Shown here: positions 7,711-15,881 of the stretch, piece by piece
How the letters are laid out: each line of letters begins with the position of its first letter
How positions within the stretch are numbered: the first letter of the stretch is position 1
Assembly: GCA_016874845.1 (NCBI GenBank)
Contig: VGSZ01000022.1
Location: forward strand, 1-35,008
Length of the DNA: 35,008 nt
Origin: Deltaproteobacteria bacterium
GTDB lineage: Bacteria > Myxococcota > UBA727 > VGSZ01
Direction: 5' to 3'
Notes under the pieces: model-generated
Database searches by the model: none
What the model was told of the DNA's origin: nothing
Seen by the model: only the letters and a program-made list of their open reading frames with translations
Made by a program: the position numbers and the translations under genes

Positions 7711-9951
7711 TCAGCCCTTCAGCTTCAGCGTGGCGACGTTCGTGCCGATGAACGACACGGTGTGCTGCTCCTTGCTGCCGTCGGCGTGGGTGACCTCGAC
7801 GACGTGCTCGCCCGACAGGGGCAGCGCGAGCTGCCCCGGCGCCGCCGTCGACGTGCCACCGGCGGCGATCGTGGTGCCCGGCGCCGCCGCCTCGACGACG
7901 ACGACACCGAACTCGGCCACCGGCGGGCTCGACGGGAAGGCAAGGACGCCCACGGTGACGAGCACCACCGAGCACAGCCCCATCACCGCCGACGCCGCCG
8001 CCAGCGCGTACCAGGCAGCGGGCCGGCCCGGACGGGCCGCCGGCGCGGGCGCCGACCCCGGCGCCGGCGTCGGCAGCATCGCTGCGTCGAAGCCGCCCAC
8101 ATCGGGCCTAATCGTCGGGGCGTCGGCGAGGTCGTTGTAATCGGCAGCGAAGCCGGGCCCGGGCGGCGAGCCGGCGACCGGCTCCTCGGCGGTGACGCCG
8201 GCGCCGTGGGCCCCGCGGTTCGGCGGCTCCCACGACGACAGCCCCGGACCGGCGGCCGCGAACGGCGGTGGCGCGAACGGCGGCGCCGTCATGGGCGAGG
8301 CCGCGAACGGCGGCGGCGCGAACGGCGGCGGCGACGCGGCGGCGCGCGCCTGTGGCCCGCGGGCGATGGCCTCCACCTGCGCGAGCATCGCGCGGGCATG
8401 CAGGTCGGGCTCGATGGGCAGCGCGGGCACGATGGAGGCCTCGGCCGACGCCTCGGACGTCGCCGACGAGGTGGCGTTCGTCTTTTCGATCGGCTCGTCG
8501 AGGTCGTCGGCGGTGGCCGCCGGCGGCGGGGGCGCGGCGCGCCCCGCCATCGCGGGGGCGGCGACGCGCCCCGCCTTCGCCGCCTCGTGGGCGAGGCGGT
8601 CGCGCTCTAATTGCTCCATGTCGAAGCTCGGCACCGTGCGGCCGTCGGCGTCGTCGTCGGCGTCGTCGTCCACCTCGGGCGCCGGCATCGGCGGCTTCAG
8701 CAAGGCGTCGGCGCGGGCACCGGGGCGGGCACCGGGGCGGAGCGTGGCGGCGGTGCGCGCCGGTGCCTTCATCGACGACGCCTCGCCGGTGACCGGCGGG
8801 CGGACCAGCGACTGCGGCGCCAGCTCGTCCCGCACACGGGCCGAGCGGGGCGCGGCCGCCGGGGCCGCGGCCGCGGGCGGGTCGACCAGGGCCGCGGTGA
8901 GCGTCTTGCTGTCGACCTCGTCCTCGATGGCTGGCTTGGCCTTCTCGCCCCAGCTGGCCGGGACCACGATCTGGCCGACGCCCTTGACCACCATCGTGCC
9001 TTCGGCGGAGTTCAGCTCGTCGTCGAAGAGATCGTAGAGGAAGCGGCTCAGCCGGACGTTGTTCGACTTCTTCGGGCTCTGCTCGAGCCAGTCCTCGATG
9101 GCGAGCTGGAATTCCTGCGCGGTCTTGTAGCGGCGGTCGGGGTTCTTCTCGAGCGCGCGCGACAAGATCTTGATGACCTCGGGGGGAATCGCTGGGTTGA
9201 TGAGCTGAGGATTCGCCGGCTTATCCTGTACGATTGCCTTCAGGGTCTTTAGGCTCGAATCGCGCTCGAATGCGCGGAGCCCCGTCAGCATTTCATACAT
9301 CACGAGACCGACGGCGAAGACGTCGGAGCGGTGGTCGATCTTCGTGCCGCGCACCTGCTCGGGGCTCATGTAGGCGTACTTGCCCTTCAGCACGCCGGCG
9401 CGCGTCTGGGCCAGCTGCGTGCTCGCCTTGGCGATGCCGAAGTCGACGACCTTCACGCCGCCGGCGAACGACACGAGGATGTTCTGCGGGCTGATGTCGC
9501 GGTGGATGATGTTCAGCGCCTTGCCGTCGTAGTCCTTGCGGCTGTGGGCGTAGAACAGGCCGTCGCAGACGCCGGCGATGATCCGGCACACGTGCTCGAC
9601 GGGCAAGAAACCACCGGCGACCTGCTGCTTCGTGATCAGGTGCTGGACATTGCGCCCGGAGACATACTCCATCGCAATGTAATACGTATTGTCAGCCTTT
9701 CCCAGATCATAGATTTGGACGATGTTGGGGTGGCTGAGCTTCGCCGCGATGCGCGCCTCGTCGAGGAACATCGAGACGAATTCGTCATCGGTGGCGAGGT
9801 GGCCGAGGATCCGCTTCAGGACGACGACCTTCTCGAAGCCCTCGAGCCCCGACTGCTTGGCGAGGAAGATCTCGGCCATGCCGCCGGTGGCCAGCTTCTT
9901 CAGCGGCTCGTAGCGGTCGATGCGCGCCGGGAGTGGCTCTTCGCGTTCCAT
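7711..9951 (-). CDS. Transmembrane Ser/Thr protein kinase (Hanks type)
   Basis: A 746-residue receptor-like kinase. Residues 14 to about 290 form a complete kinase domain: the Gly-rich loop GGMAEIFLAK, ATP-anchoring K46, E65 in the C helix, catalytic H150-R151-D152 with the delta-proteobacterial style HRDISPQN, D170-F171-G172, and the YMSPEQVRG activation segment end. A long Pro/Ala-rich linker with repeated PPFA motifs follows, then one membrane helix near residue 660, then a short outside domain of about 80 residues that looks PEGA-like (PGTTIAAGG ... GEHVVEVTHADG). It probably phosphorylates cytoplasmic targets in response to an envelope signal; neither is known. The ATG at 9951 has GGAGG six bases upstream. 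It is divergent from the undecaprenol kinase gene, and the 194-base gap holds a 12-bp inverted repeat. Confidence 0.93.
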   Translation of the reverse strand: MEREEPLPARIDRYEPLKKLATGGMAEIFLAKQSGLEGFEKVVVLKRILGHLATDDEFVSMFLDEARIAAKLSHPNIVQIYDLGKADNTYYIAMEYVSGRNVQHLITKQQVAGGFLPVEHVCRIIAGVCDGLFYAHSRKDYDGKALNIIHRDISPQNILVSFAGGVKVVDFGIAKASTQLAQTRAGVLKGKYAYMSPEQVRGTKIDHRSDVFAVGLVMYEMLTGLRAFERDSSLKTLKAIVQDKPANPQLINPAIPPEVIKILSRALEKNPDRRYKTAQEFQLAIEDWLEQSPKKSNNVRLSRFLYDLFDDELNSAEGTMVVKGVGQIVVPASWGEKAKPAIEDEVDSKTLTAALVDPPAAAAPAAAPRSARVRDELAPQSLVRPPVTGEASSMKAPARTAATLRPGARPGARADALLKPPMPAPEVDDDADDDADGRTVPSFDMEQLERDRLAHEAAKAGRVAAPAMAGRAAPPPPAATADDLDEPIEKTNATSSATSEASAEASIVPALPIEPDLHARAMLAQVEAIARGPQARAAASPPPFAPPPFAASPMTAPPFAPPPFAAAGPGLSSWEPPNRGAHGAGVTAEEPVAGSPPGPGFAADYNDLADAPTIRPDVGGFDAAMLPTPAPGSAPAPAARPGRPAAWYALAAASAVMGLCSVVLVTVGVLAFPSSPPVAEFGVVVVEAAAPGTTIAAGGTSTAAPGQLALPLSGEHVVEVTHADGSKEQHTVSFIGTNVATLKLKG

Positions 9952-10003
9952 CGCGGACCTCCAAGGTGACCGAGGCTACGGAGCGGCGACCGTCGTCGTC
10001 AAA

Positions 10004-10037
10004 GCGCGCGCGCCGCTGTCTCTGTCGGCGCGCGCGC
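10004..10037. promoter_or_regulatory. 12-bp inverted repeat in divergent promoter region
   Basis: GCGCGCGCGCCG (10004-10015) and its exact complement (10026-10037) enclose the 10-base loop CTGTCTCTGT. It lies 52 bases before the kinase start on one side and about 108 bases before the undecaprenol kinase start on the other. It could be a shared operator or an RNA hairpin in a leader. Its alternating GC sequence makes chance formation more likely than for a mixed sequence. Confidence 0.35.
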
Positions 10038-10145
10038 GAGCGCTGCCTGCGGCCGGGTGTGCCCGCTGCCGACACGTGGGTAGGATGGCGCCATGGGGCC
10101 GCTGTTCATCCGCTCGCGTCGTCACGTACCGCCGGGGCCACGCCG

Positions 10146-10841
10146 ATGAGCCCCGTGGCGCCGCGCGCGCGCGTCGACCTCGGCGACCCCCACCTCGACA
10201 GCATCCCGCCGGTGCGCGTGGTCACCGGCGCGTCGGGCAAGGCAAGCGTGACGGCGTCGTTCCGGTTCGCGTGGGCCGGCGTGCTGCGCACTGTGGCCAC
10301 CCAGCGCAACATGAAGGTCCACGTCGTCGCCGGCCTCATGGTGATGATCGTGGGCATGGCCCTGCCGCTGGACCTGTCGACGCGCGTGGCGCTGCTGTTC
10401 GCCGTCAGCATCGTGTTCTTCGCCGAGATCCTGAACACCGCCCTCGAGGCGCTCATCGACCTGTTCGTCACCGACTTCCACCGGCTGGCCATGCTCGCCA
10501 AGGACGCGGCCGCCGGCGGCGTGCTCGTCTTCGCCGTCACCACCCTCGTCGTCCTCGCCGAGATCCTGTGGCACGAGTGGCGCGTCGTCGAAGACAACCT
10601 CGATGCCGTCGTCCGCTCCTGCCTGTTCGGTATCCCGCTGGCGCTGTCCGAGGCGCTCGGCCTGTTCGTCATCCGCCGCCCGGCGCTGCAGGTGCCCCGG
10701 CTCGCCCTCAGCGTGCTGCTGCTCGCCCCGCTGGCCTTGCATACGCGCGACCCGCTCTACGCCGGCGTCGCCCTGCTGCTCGTGGTCGTCGCCTTCGCCG
10801 CCCGCGTCTTCTACGTGCCGCGCGGCGAGGCGGCGCCTTGA
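10146..10841 (+). CDS. Undecaprenol/diacylglycerol kinase with C-terminal membrane extension
   Basis: Residues about 35 to 135 form a complete DgkA-family domain of three membrane helices: SFRFAWAGVLR, the QRNMKVH loop typical of the undecaprenol kinase branch, then the signature FFAEILNTALEALID with E94, N97 and E101, and AKDAAAGGVL. The family phosphorylates a membrane lipid alcohol with ATP; the Gram-positive-like loop favours undecaprenol, which would recycle the carrier lipid for cell-wall and polysaccharide synthesis. Typical members end near residue 120 to 130. Here about 95 further residues add two or three membrane helices (FGIPLALSEALGLFVI, LALSVLLLAPLAL, AGVALLLVVVAFAA) of unknown purpose. 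The ATG at 10146 is the first start after the divergent region that fits the domain. The stop overlaps the start of the deacetylase gene. Confidence 0.85.
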   Translation: MSPVAPRARVDLGDPHLDSIPPVRVVTGASGKASVTASFRFAWAGVLRTVATQRNMKVHVVAGLMVMIVGMALPLDLSTRVALLFAVSIVFFAEILNTALEALIDLFVTDFHRLAMLAKDAAAGGVLVFAVTTLVVLAEILWHEWRVVEDNLDAVVRSCLFGIPLALSEALGLFVIRRPALQVPRLALSVLLLAPLALHTRDPLYAGVALLLVVVAFAARVFYVPRGEAAP

Positions 10842-11713
10842 CCGTCGTCGACGACGACGCCGGCGGCCCCCGCCGCGTCACCGTCGATCTCGACGGCGCC
10901 TGGTGCTACCGCCGCATCCACGGCCGCGACGACGACGCGTGCGACGACGACGACGCGCTGCTGCTGCAGGCCCTGCCCCGCCTGCTCGACCGCCCGCACC
11001 TCGCGCCGCACACGACGCTGTTCGTCGTCGGGCGCGACGCGCGCAGCCCGCGCGTGGCGGCGCTGCTGCGGCAGGCGCTGGCGACGGGCTTCGAGCTGCA
11101 GGCGCACTCGCACGACCACGACTACGCGCTGTCGCGGTGGCCGCGGGCGCGCGCGCACGACGACGTCGTCGCCTGCCTCGACGCCATCGAGGCGCTCGGC
11201 GCGCCGCGCCCGCGGGGCTTTCGCGCCCCGGGCTACAACCTGTCGACCACGCTCCTTCGCGCCCTCGCCGACGCCGGCGTGCGCTGGTCGTCGAGCGTGC
11301 TGCCAAGCCCCGCCTACTTCGCGCTGCGCGCCGCCGTCGTCGCCCGCACGCGCCTTGCGCGCCGCCGCTCGGCCTCGCTCGTCGGCGATGCGCGCGCCTT
11401 CCTGCCGCGCCGGCGCGCCGTCTTCGACCACCACATCGACGGTGCCACGCTGCGCGAGCACGCGATCACGACGGCGGCGGGCCTGCCATGGCTCGGCACG
11501 ACGCTGGCGCTGCTGCCCGACGTCGCCGCCGACGCGCTGACCTGCGTGGCCCTCGCCGGCGCGCGGGGCGAAGACGTTGTCTTCGAACTGCACGCCGCCG
11601 ACTTCGTCGACGGCGCGCTGCTGCCCCCCGCTCAGCCCGACGCCCGGGTGCCGCTGCGCGACAAGCTGCGCCGCATCGATCGCGCGCTGGCCCGCGTCGT
11701 CGCCCACCCCTGA
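10838..11713 (+). CDS. Polysaccharide deacetylase-like protein (NodB homology)
   Basis: A 291-residue CE4-like protein. It has the paired acids D17 and D19 in VTVDLDGAW (motif 1), the metal-binding histidines H90, H92 and H94 in QAHSHDHDY (motif 2), the RGFRAPGYNLS stretch (residues 126-136, motif 3), WSSSVLPSP (motif 4) and a C-terminal FELHAADF whose His fits motif 5. These enzymes remove acetyl groups from N-acetylated sugars; the target may be a lipid-linked or cell-wall glycan, given coupling to the carrier-lipid kinase. No signal peptide is seen, so cytoplasmic action on a lipid-linked precursor is plausible. The start is a TTG at 10838 that overlaps the kinase stop (TTGA), with GGCGAGG seven bases upstream; no ATG or GTG fits. 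It is rich in Asp runs near the N-terminus. Confidence 0.8.
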   Translation: MTVVDDDAGGPRRVTVDLDGAWCYRRIHGRDDDACDDDDALLLQALPRLLDRPHLAPHTTLFVVGRDARSPRVAALLRQALATGFELQAHSHDHDYALSRWPRARAHDDVVACLDAIEALGAPRPRGFRAPGYNLSTTLLRALADAGVRWSSSVLPSPAYFALRAAVVARTRLARRRSASLVGDARAFLPRRRAVFDHHIDGATLREHAITTAAGLPWLGTTLALLPDVAADALTCVALAGARGEDVVFELHAADFVDGALLPPAQPDARVPLRDKLRRIDRALARVVAHP

Positions 11714-11770
11714 CGGCGCCGACTTCATCGTCGCCGCGCCAGCGTCACTGCGACGACTGCGCGACGACGG

Positions 11771-12766
11771 CTACGCGAAGACCAGCGCGCCGTCGGCGAC
11801 GAGCCCGCCGACGACGTCGCCGCGGGTGTCCTGCACCGACGGGCAGGCCACCGCGCGCCACGCGTCGTGGGGCAGGCCGAGCCCCAGCCGCTCGTCGAGC
11901 CGCGCGAGCACCGCGCCAAGCGCCACCGGCGCGAAGCGGGCGTCGCCGCAGTGGACCTTGAGCGCGACACCGAGGCCCTGGCCGGGCAGCGCGGCGCAGT
12001 AGACGCCCTCGGCGCCGACCTTGACGACGACCGCGCCACCACCGTCGGCGATAAAGCGCGTGCAGGCGCGGTCGCGGCCGGCCACCAGCGTCGGGTGGGC
12101 GACCATCGCGCGGCGCAGGCGCGCGAGCACGGCGTCGTCGTCGGTGCCAAGCCGCGCCCACGCCCGCGCCATCGCCGCCAGCGGCAGCCAGAACGTGGGG
12201 GCGCGGCAACCATCGCCGGCGGTGGCGACCGAGGCCTCGTGCAGGCCGGTGCCGGCGCGCACCTCAGCGAGGACGCGGCGCTGCACGGGGTGTTCGGGGC
12301 CTTCGTAGCCGCGCACGTCGGCGCCCAGGTGCCGCGCGAGAGCGAGCATCGCCGCGTGCTTGCCCGAGCAGTTCGAGTGCGCCGACGACGGAGTGATCCC
12401 CTCGCGCACGAGGCGCTCGTGCACGCGCGGTGACAGCGGCGGGTGGCCGCCGCAGGCGAGGTCGTCCTCGGTGCAGCCGCAGGCACGCAGCATCTGGCGG
12501 GCGAGGCTCGTGTGCTCGTCGTCGGACGAGTGCGAGGCGCAGGCGAGGGCCAGCGCGGAGTCATCGAAGCCGAAGCGGTCGGCGGCGCCGGCGCGCACGC
12601 AGGCGGCGGCCTGGAACGGCTTGGCCGCCGAGCGCCACCAGGTGCAGCGCGCGGCGTCGCCGGCGTGGCCGAACAGTCGACCGGCAGCGTCGACAACGGC
12701 GACGTCGACGGGGGACGAAGCCTCGACGCGACCGCCGCGGGTGGCCTGGACGACGAAGAGCGACAT
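11771..12766 (-). CDS. L-asparaginase, Rhizobium etli type (PF06089)
   Basis: A 331-residue protein of the class unrelated to the E. coli enzymes, which hydrolyses asparagine to aspartate and ammonia. The family's active-site residues are all present and in register with the R. etli enzyme ReAV (S48, K51, S80, C135, K138 there): S46 and K49 in RSAAKPFQ, S78 in CASHS, and C133 and K136 in NCSGKHAAM. The rest (CGGHPP, EHPVQRRVLAEV, AGDGCRAPTFWLPL) follows the family closely. No signal peptide, so it is cytoplasmic. The ATG at 12766 has GGAG five bases upstream. It is the last gene of a minus-strand run after the acyltransferase (20-base gap) and ends convergently with the deacetylase. Function in this context is probably nitrogen catabolism; the link to its neighbours is unclear. 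Confidence 0.92.
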   Translation of the reverse strand: MSLFVVQATRGGRVEASSPVDVAVVDAAGRLFGHAGDAARCTWWRSAAKPFQAAACVRAGAADRFGFDDSALALACASHSSDDEHTSLARQMLRACGCTEDDLACGGHPPLSPRVHERLVREGITPSSAHSNCSGKHAAMLALARHLGADVRGYEGPEHPVQRRVLAEVRAGTGLHEASVATAGDGCRAPTFWLPLAAMARAWARLGTDDDAVLARLRRAMVAHPTLVAGRDRACTRFIADGGGAVVVKVGAEGVYCAALPGQGLGVALKVHCGDARFAPVALGAVLARLDERLGLGLPHDAWRAVACPSVQDTRGDVVGGLVADGALVFA

Positions 12767-12786
12767 GCGGGCTCCGGGCGGGCGGC

Positions 12787-13560
12787 CTACCACCACGCGC
12801 TGCCGCGGCGGGCGACCAGGTCGACGACGTCCCTCTGGATGCGGTCGCGCACGACGCCGGCGAGGTCGTTGACGGCCACCGCGTCGCCCTCGTCGCGGAC
12901 GACGGCGCGGGCGTCGATGGGGGCGCCGATGCGGATGTGCCAGCGGGCCGGCAGCGGCAGCAGGCCGAGGGGGCCGAGCCACGGGAACGTCGGCGTGATC
13001 GGCAAGTAGGGCAGGCCGTCGGCGAAGAGCCGGCCAAGGGCCTCGATGCGACCGAGGAGCGGCGCGGTCTCCTCGGCGCCGACCACGGCGACGGGCAACA
13101 GCGGGGTGTCGGTACGCAGCGCGAGGCGAACGAAGCCGCCGCGGCCGAAGCGCTGCAGCTGATGTCGTCGTCGCCACGTCTTGGCGAGGCCGAGCATTCC
13201 CTCGGGGAACACGAGGCACGCCTCGCCGCGATCCAGCAGCCGCGTGGCGTTGTCCTGGCTGGCGCGCACGCAGCCCACGCGGTTCAGGAACGTGCCGAGG
13301 AACGGCGCGGTCATCACGCCGTCCTCGACGAGCGGCCGCACCTGGCGACCGGCGCGCGCCAGCGCAGCGATCAACACGACGGCGTCCCACGGCAAGGCGC
13401 CGCCATGGTTGGCGACCAGCAGCGCGCGGCCGCCAGCGGGCAGGTGCTCGGCCCCCTCGAGAGCGACGCGAAACCACTGGTCGAGCAGCGCGTCGAGGCG
13501 CGGCGCCAGCGCCTCGAGCAACGCGGGGTCCTTGCCGAAGGCGTCGAACGTCGTCGTCAT
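12787..13560 (-). CDS. PlsC-family lysophospholipid acyltransferase
   Basis: A 257-residue member of the glycerolipid acyltransferase family, which transfers acyl groups to a lysophospholipid or related acceptor at the membrane. The catalytic region is LLVANHGGALPWDAVVL, with His and Asp in a longer spacing (H-x6-D) than the classic H-x4-D; this variant occurs in a branch of the family. The acceptor-binding FPEG motif is present as LVFPEGMLGLAKTW, followed by FGRGGFVRLAL and the PVAVVGAEE strand. No clear membrane helix at the N-terminus. The ATG at 13560 has AAGGTG upstream that overlaps the stop of the SDR gene (10 bases between them), so the two are likely co-transcribed and translationally linked. 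The substrate is not determined. Confidence 0.85.
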   Translation of the reverse strand: MTTTFDAFGKDPALLEALAPRLDALLDQWFRVALEGAEHLPAGGRALLVANHGGALPWDAVVLIAALARAGRQVRPLVEDGVMTAPFLGTFLNRVGCVRASQDNATRLLDRGEACLVFPEGMLGLAKTWRRRHQLQRFGRGGFVRLALRTDTPLLPVAVVGAEETAPLLGRIEALGRLFADGLPYLPITPTFPWLGPLGLLPLPARWHIRIGAPIDARAVVRDEGDAVAVNDLAGVVRDRIQRDVVDLVARRGSAWW

Positions 13561-13570
13561 GGCGGCACCT

Positions 13571-14743
13571 TCAGGGGGTCTCGGGCGGGGTCGGGCCGCC
13601 GGAGGGCACGGCGGGGGCGTGCACGGCGGGGGCGTGCACGTCCGGGCGCTCGTCGCGGCCGGCGCGCACCGGCGGCGCCCGCTCGAGGATCGTGAGCAAC
13701 GTCGGCAGGTCGTGCTGAGGCACGAAGCCCGTGGCGCGCAGCCTCGCGTCGTCGGCGAGCCAGCCCCAGCGCAGGTAGCCGAAGAAGTGCTGCGGCATCT
13801 CGACGAGCTGCGCGCGCCACAGCGTCGCCGCCAGCGACTGCCCGAGGCCGGCGGGCAGGAGCAGCGGCAGGCGCCGCAGGCGCGTCAACACGTGCGACAG
13901 CGGCAACACGCCCTGCCCAACGACGTTGAACACCCCGCGCGCCGATGTGCGCCACAGGTGCAGCAGCGCGGCGATGGCATCGTCGGGGTGCAGGAACTGG
14001 AGCAGCGGATCGTAGCCGAGCACCGTCGGCACCAGCGGCCGCGACAGCAGTCGCGTCCAGAAGTGATCGCGCGCCGTGGGCAGCAGCGCGCCGAGCCGCG
14101 CGACGACCACGGCGACGTCGTCGTGCTCGGCGGCGAAGCGGCGCACCTGCTCGTCGGCGTCGGCGCGATCGCGCAGGGCCCGCGACGGCGGCGGTCGCAG
14201 CGGCGCGTCCTCGGTCAGGTAGGCCGGGTTGTCGGGGCGGGCGCCGTAGCACATCGTCGACGACACGCTGAGCACGTGGTCGACGGCGGCGGCGGCGGCG
14301 GCGTTCAGCACGTAGTGCGTGCCCACCGTCTCGAGCTCGTGGGCCATCTCGAGGTGGTGCGTCGGCGACGACAGGAACGCCAGGTGGAACAGGCTGGTGA
14401 CCTGCTCCGCGGCGAGGATGCCGGCGAGCTCGCGGTCGGCGCCGGGCGCGGTGAGGTCGAGGATATGCGCCGACAGCTTCGGGTGGCGCGTCATCAGGTC
14501 GGCGGCGACGGTGTCATCGTCGAGCAGCGCCGCCCCCGAGCGGACGTCTACGGCGACGACGCGATCGACGGCGGGGTCACCCTCGAGGCGGCGCAGCAGG
14601 TGGCGACCGAGGAACCCGAACGCGCCGGTGACGGCGACTACGGCGCCGCCGCTGCGGCGCGCGCGCTTCGCCCGGGCGGGCCCGGACTTCGGCGAGACTG
14701 CCTCGGCGGGGGAGCGGCGGGCGGCGCGCTTGCGGGTGGCCAT
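13571..14743 (-). CDS. NAD(P)-dependent epimerase-like SDR lacking YxxxK
   Basis: A 390-residue extended SDR. After a basic N-terminal tail (residues 1-32) comes the nucleotide-binding TGAFGFLGRHLLRRL and the acid of VVAVDVRS. VSSTMCYGARPDNP lines the active site. At the place where the plus-strand paralog (21419-22480) has YAMDK, this protein reads SRALRDRADADE, so the catalytic Tyr and Lys are replaced. The FLHPDDAIAALLHL and GVFNVVGQG segments match the substrate half of the family. The C-terminal tail holds VHAPAV twice, from a 15-base direct repeat near 13610-13640. It may be a sugar or lipid-binding SDR without normal chemistry. It begins the minus-strand run with the acyltransferase and asparaginase. 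No strong ribosome site precedes the ATG at 14743. Confidence 0.83.
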   Translation of the reverse strand: MATRKRAARRSPAEAVSPKSGPARAKRARRSGGAVVAVTGAFGFLGRHLLRRLEGDPAVDRVVAVDVRSGAALLDDDTVAADLMTRHPKLSAHILDLTAPGADRELAGILAAEQVTSLFHLAFLSSPTHHLEMAHELETVGTHYVLNAAAAAAVDHVLSVSSTMCYGARPDNPAYLTEDAPLRPPPSRALRDRADADEQVRRFAAEHDDVAVVVARLGALLPTARDHFWTRLLSRPLVPTVLGYDPLLQFLHPDDAIAALLHLWRTSARGVFNVVGQGVLPLSHVLTRLRRLPLLLPAGLGQSLAATLWRAQLVEMPQHFFGYLRWGWLADDARLRATGFVPQHDLPTLLTILERAPPVRAGRDERPDVHAPAVHAPAVPSGGPTPPETP

Positions 14744-14785
14744 GGGCGGAGCGTTAGTGCGGCGCGTGTCTTCGTTGAAGGGCCA

Positions 14786-14806
14786 CGCGCGCGGATCCCG
14801 CGCGCG
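14786..14806 (-). terminator. 9-bp hairpin after phosphate transporter
   Basis: CGCGCGCGG (14786-14794), loop ATC, CCGCGCGCG (14798-14806), a perfect stem 30 bases past the stop of the minus-strand pit gene and before the SDR start at 14743. On the minus strand it is followed by TGGCCCTTC and no T run. Confidence 0.4.
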
Positions 14807-14836
14807 GCGCGCGGGTGGGTCGAGGACCCGCGGCGG

Positions 14837-15877
14837 TCAGGCGCCGAGCGCCGCCGACAGCGCGACGTAACAGCCGGCGCCGACGAGGGCGCTGATGGGG
14901 ATGGTGAGACCCCACGCCCACAGGATCTTGGTCGTCATGCCCCACCGCACGGCGCTGACGCGCTGGCTGGAGCCGACGCCCATGATCGCCGAGCTGATCA
15001 CGTGGGTCGTCGACACCGGCGCGCCAAGCTGCGCGGCGGTGATGATCGTGAACGCGGCGCCGGTCTCGGCGGCGAAGCCGTGGATGGGCTTCAGCTCGAT
15101 GATCTTCGTGCCCATCGTCTTGATGATCCGCACACCGCCCGCCGCGGTGCCCATCGCCATGGCCACCGCACATGACACGATCACCCACGTCGGCGGGTCG
15201 AGCACCGTCTTGCCATCGGCGCCGGGGTGCGAGCCCACGTGGGCCCAGCCCGTCGCCGCGCCGTAGGCCACCAGCGCCATCGTGATGATGCCCATCGTCT
15301 TCTGCGCGTCGGCCTGCCCGTGCGAGATGGCCATGAAGCCCGCCGACGCGATCTGCAGCCAGCGGAACGCCTTGTTCACGACGATGGGTCGCATGCGACG
15401 CACCAGCCACGTGAGCCCGACCATCAGCAGGAAGCCGAAGAAGAAACCGAACAGCGGCGACAGGAACAGGCCCTTGATCGCCTTCAGCAGGTTCTCTTCC
15501 TTGATACACGCCGTGCCCGCCTTGGTGACGGCAGCGCCGAGGATGCCGCCGAGCAGCGCGTGCGACGACGACGACGGGATGCCGAACCACCAGGTGAACA
15601 GGTTCCAGGCAATGGCGCCCGTCAGGCCCGCGGCCACCATCACCTGGCTGACCGCCGACGCGTCGACCATCTTGGCGATGGTATCGGCGACCTTGAGCCC
15701 CAGGAACGCGCCAAAAAAGTTCATCACCGCCGCCATCAAGACCGCGGTGCGCAGCGGCAGCACGCCGGTGGAGACGACCGTGGCGATGGCGTTGGCGGTG
15801 TCGTGGAAGCCGTTGATGTAGTCGAAGATCAGGGCGACGACGATGACGATCAGCAGCGTGGCGAAGACGGGCTCCAT
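14837..15877 (-). CDS. pit: Inorganic phosphate transporter, Pit family
   Basis: A 346-residue integral membrane protein with about ten hydrophobic segments. It has the PiT signature twice as expected for this inverted-repeat family: GFHDTANAIATVV at residues 23-35 with the following TGVLPLRTAV, and the C-terminal half GAPVSTTHVISSAIMGVGSS. The loop GIPSSSSHALLGGILGAAV is also characteristic. Pit carriers take up metal-phosphate by proton symport at the inner membrane. The ATG at 15877 is only four bases past the stop of the DUF47 gene, the standard partner of Pit carriers, so the two form an operon. The metal or ion coupling cannot be read from sequence. Confidence 0.95.
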   Translation of the reverse strand: MEPVFATLLIVIVVALIFDYINGFHDTANAIATVVSTGVLPLRTAVLMAAVMNFFGAFLGLKVADTIAKMVDASAVSQVMVAAGLTGAIAWNLFTWWFGIPSSSSHALLGGILGAAVTKAGTACIKEENLLKAIKGLFLSPLFGFFFGFLLMVGLTWLVRRMRPIVVNKAFRWLQIASAGFMAISHGQADAQKTMGIITMALVAYGAATGWAHVGSHPGADGKTVLDPPTWVIVSCAVAMAMGTAAGGVRIIKTMGTKIIELKPIHGFAAETGAAFTIITAAQLGAPVSTTHVISSAIMGVGSSQRVSAVRWGMTTKILWAWGLTIPISALVGAGCYVALSAALGA

Positions 15878-15881
15878 CGCG

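Noticed and set aside
9180-9720. Lower-GC patches within the first kinase as a sign of transfer
   Set aside because: They match conserved kinase segments rich in Tyr, Ile, Asn and Lys, and flanking codon use is normal.
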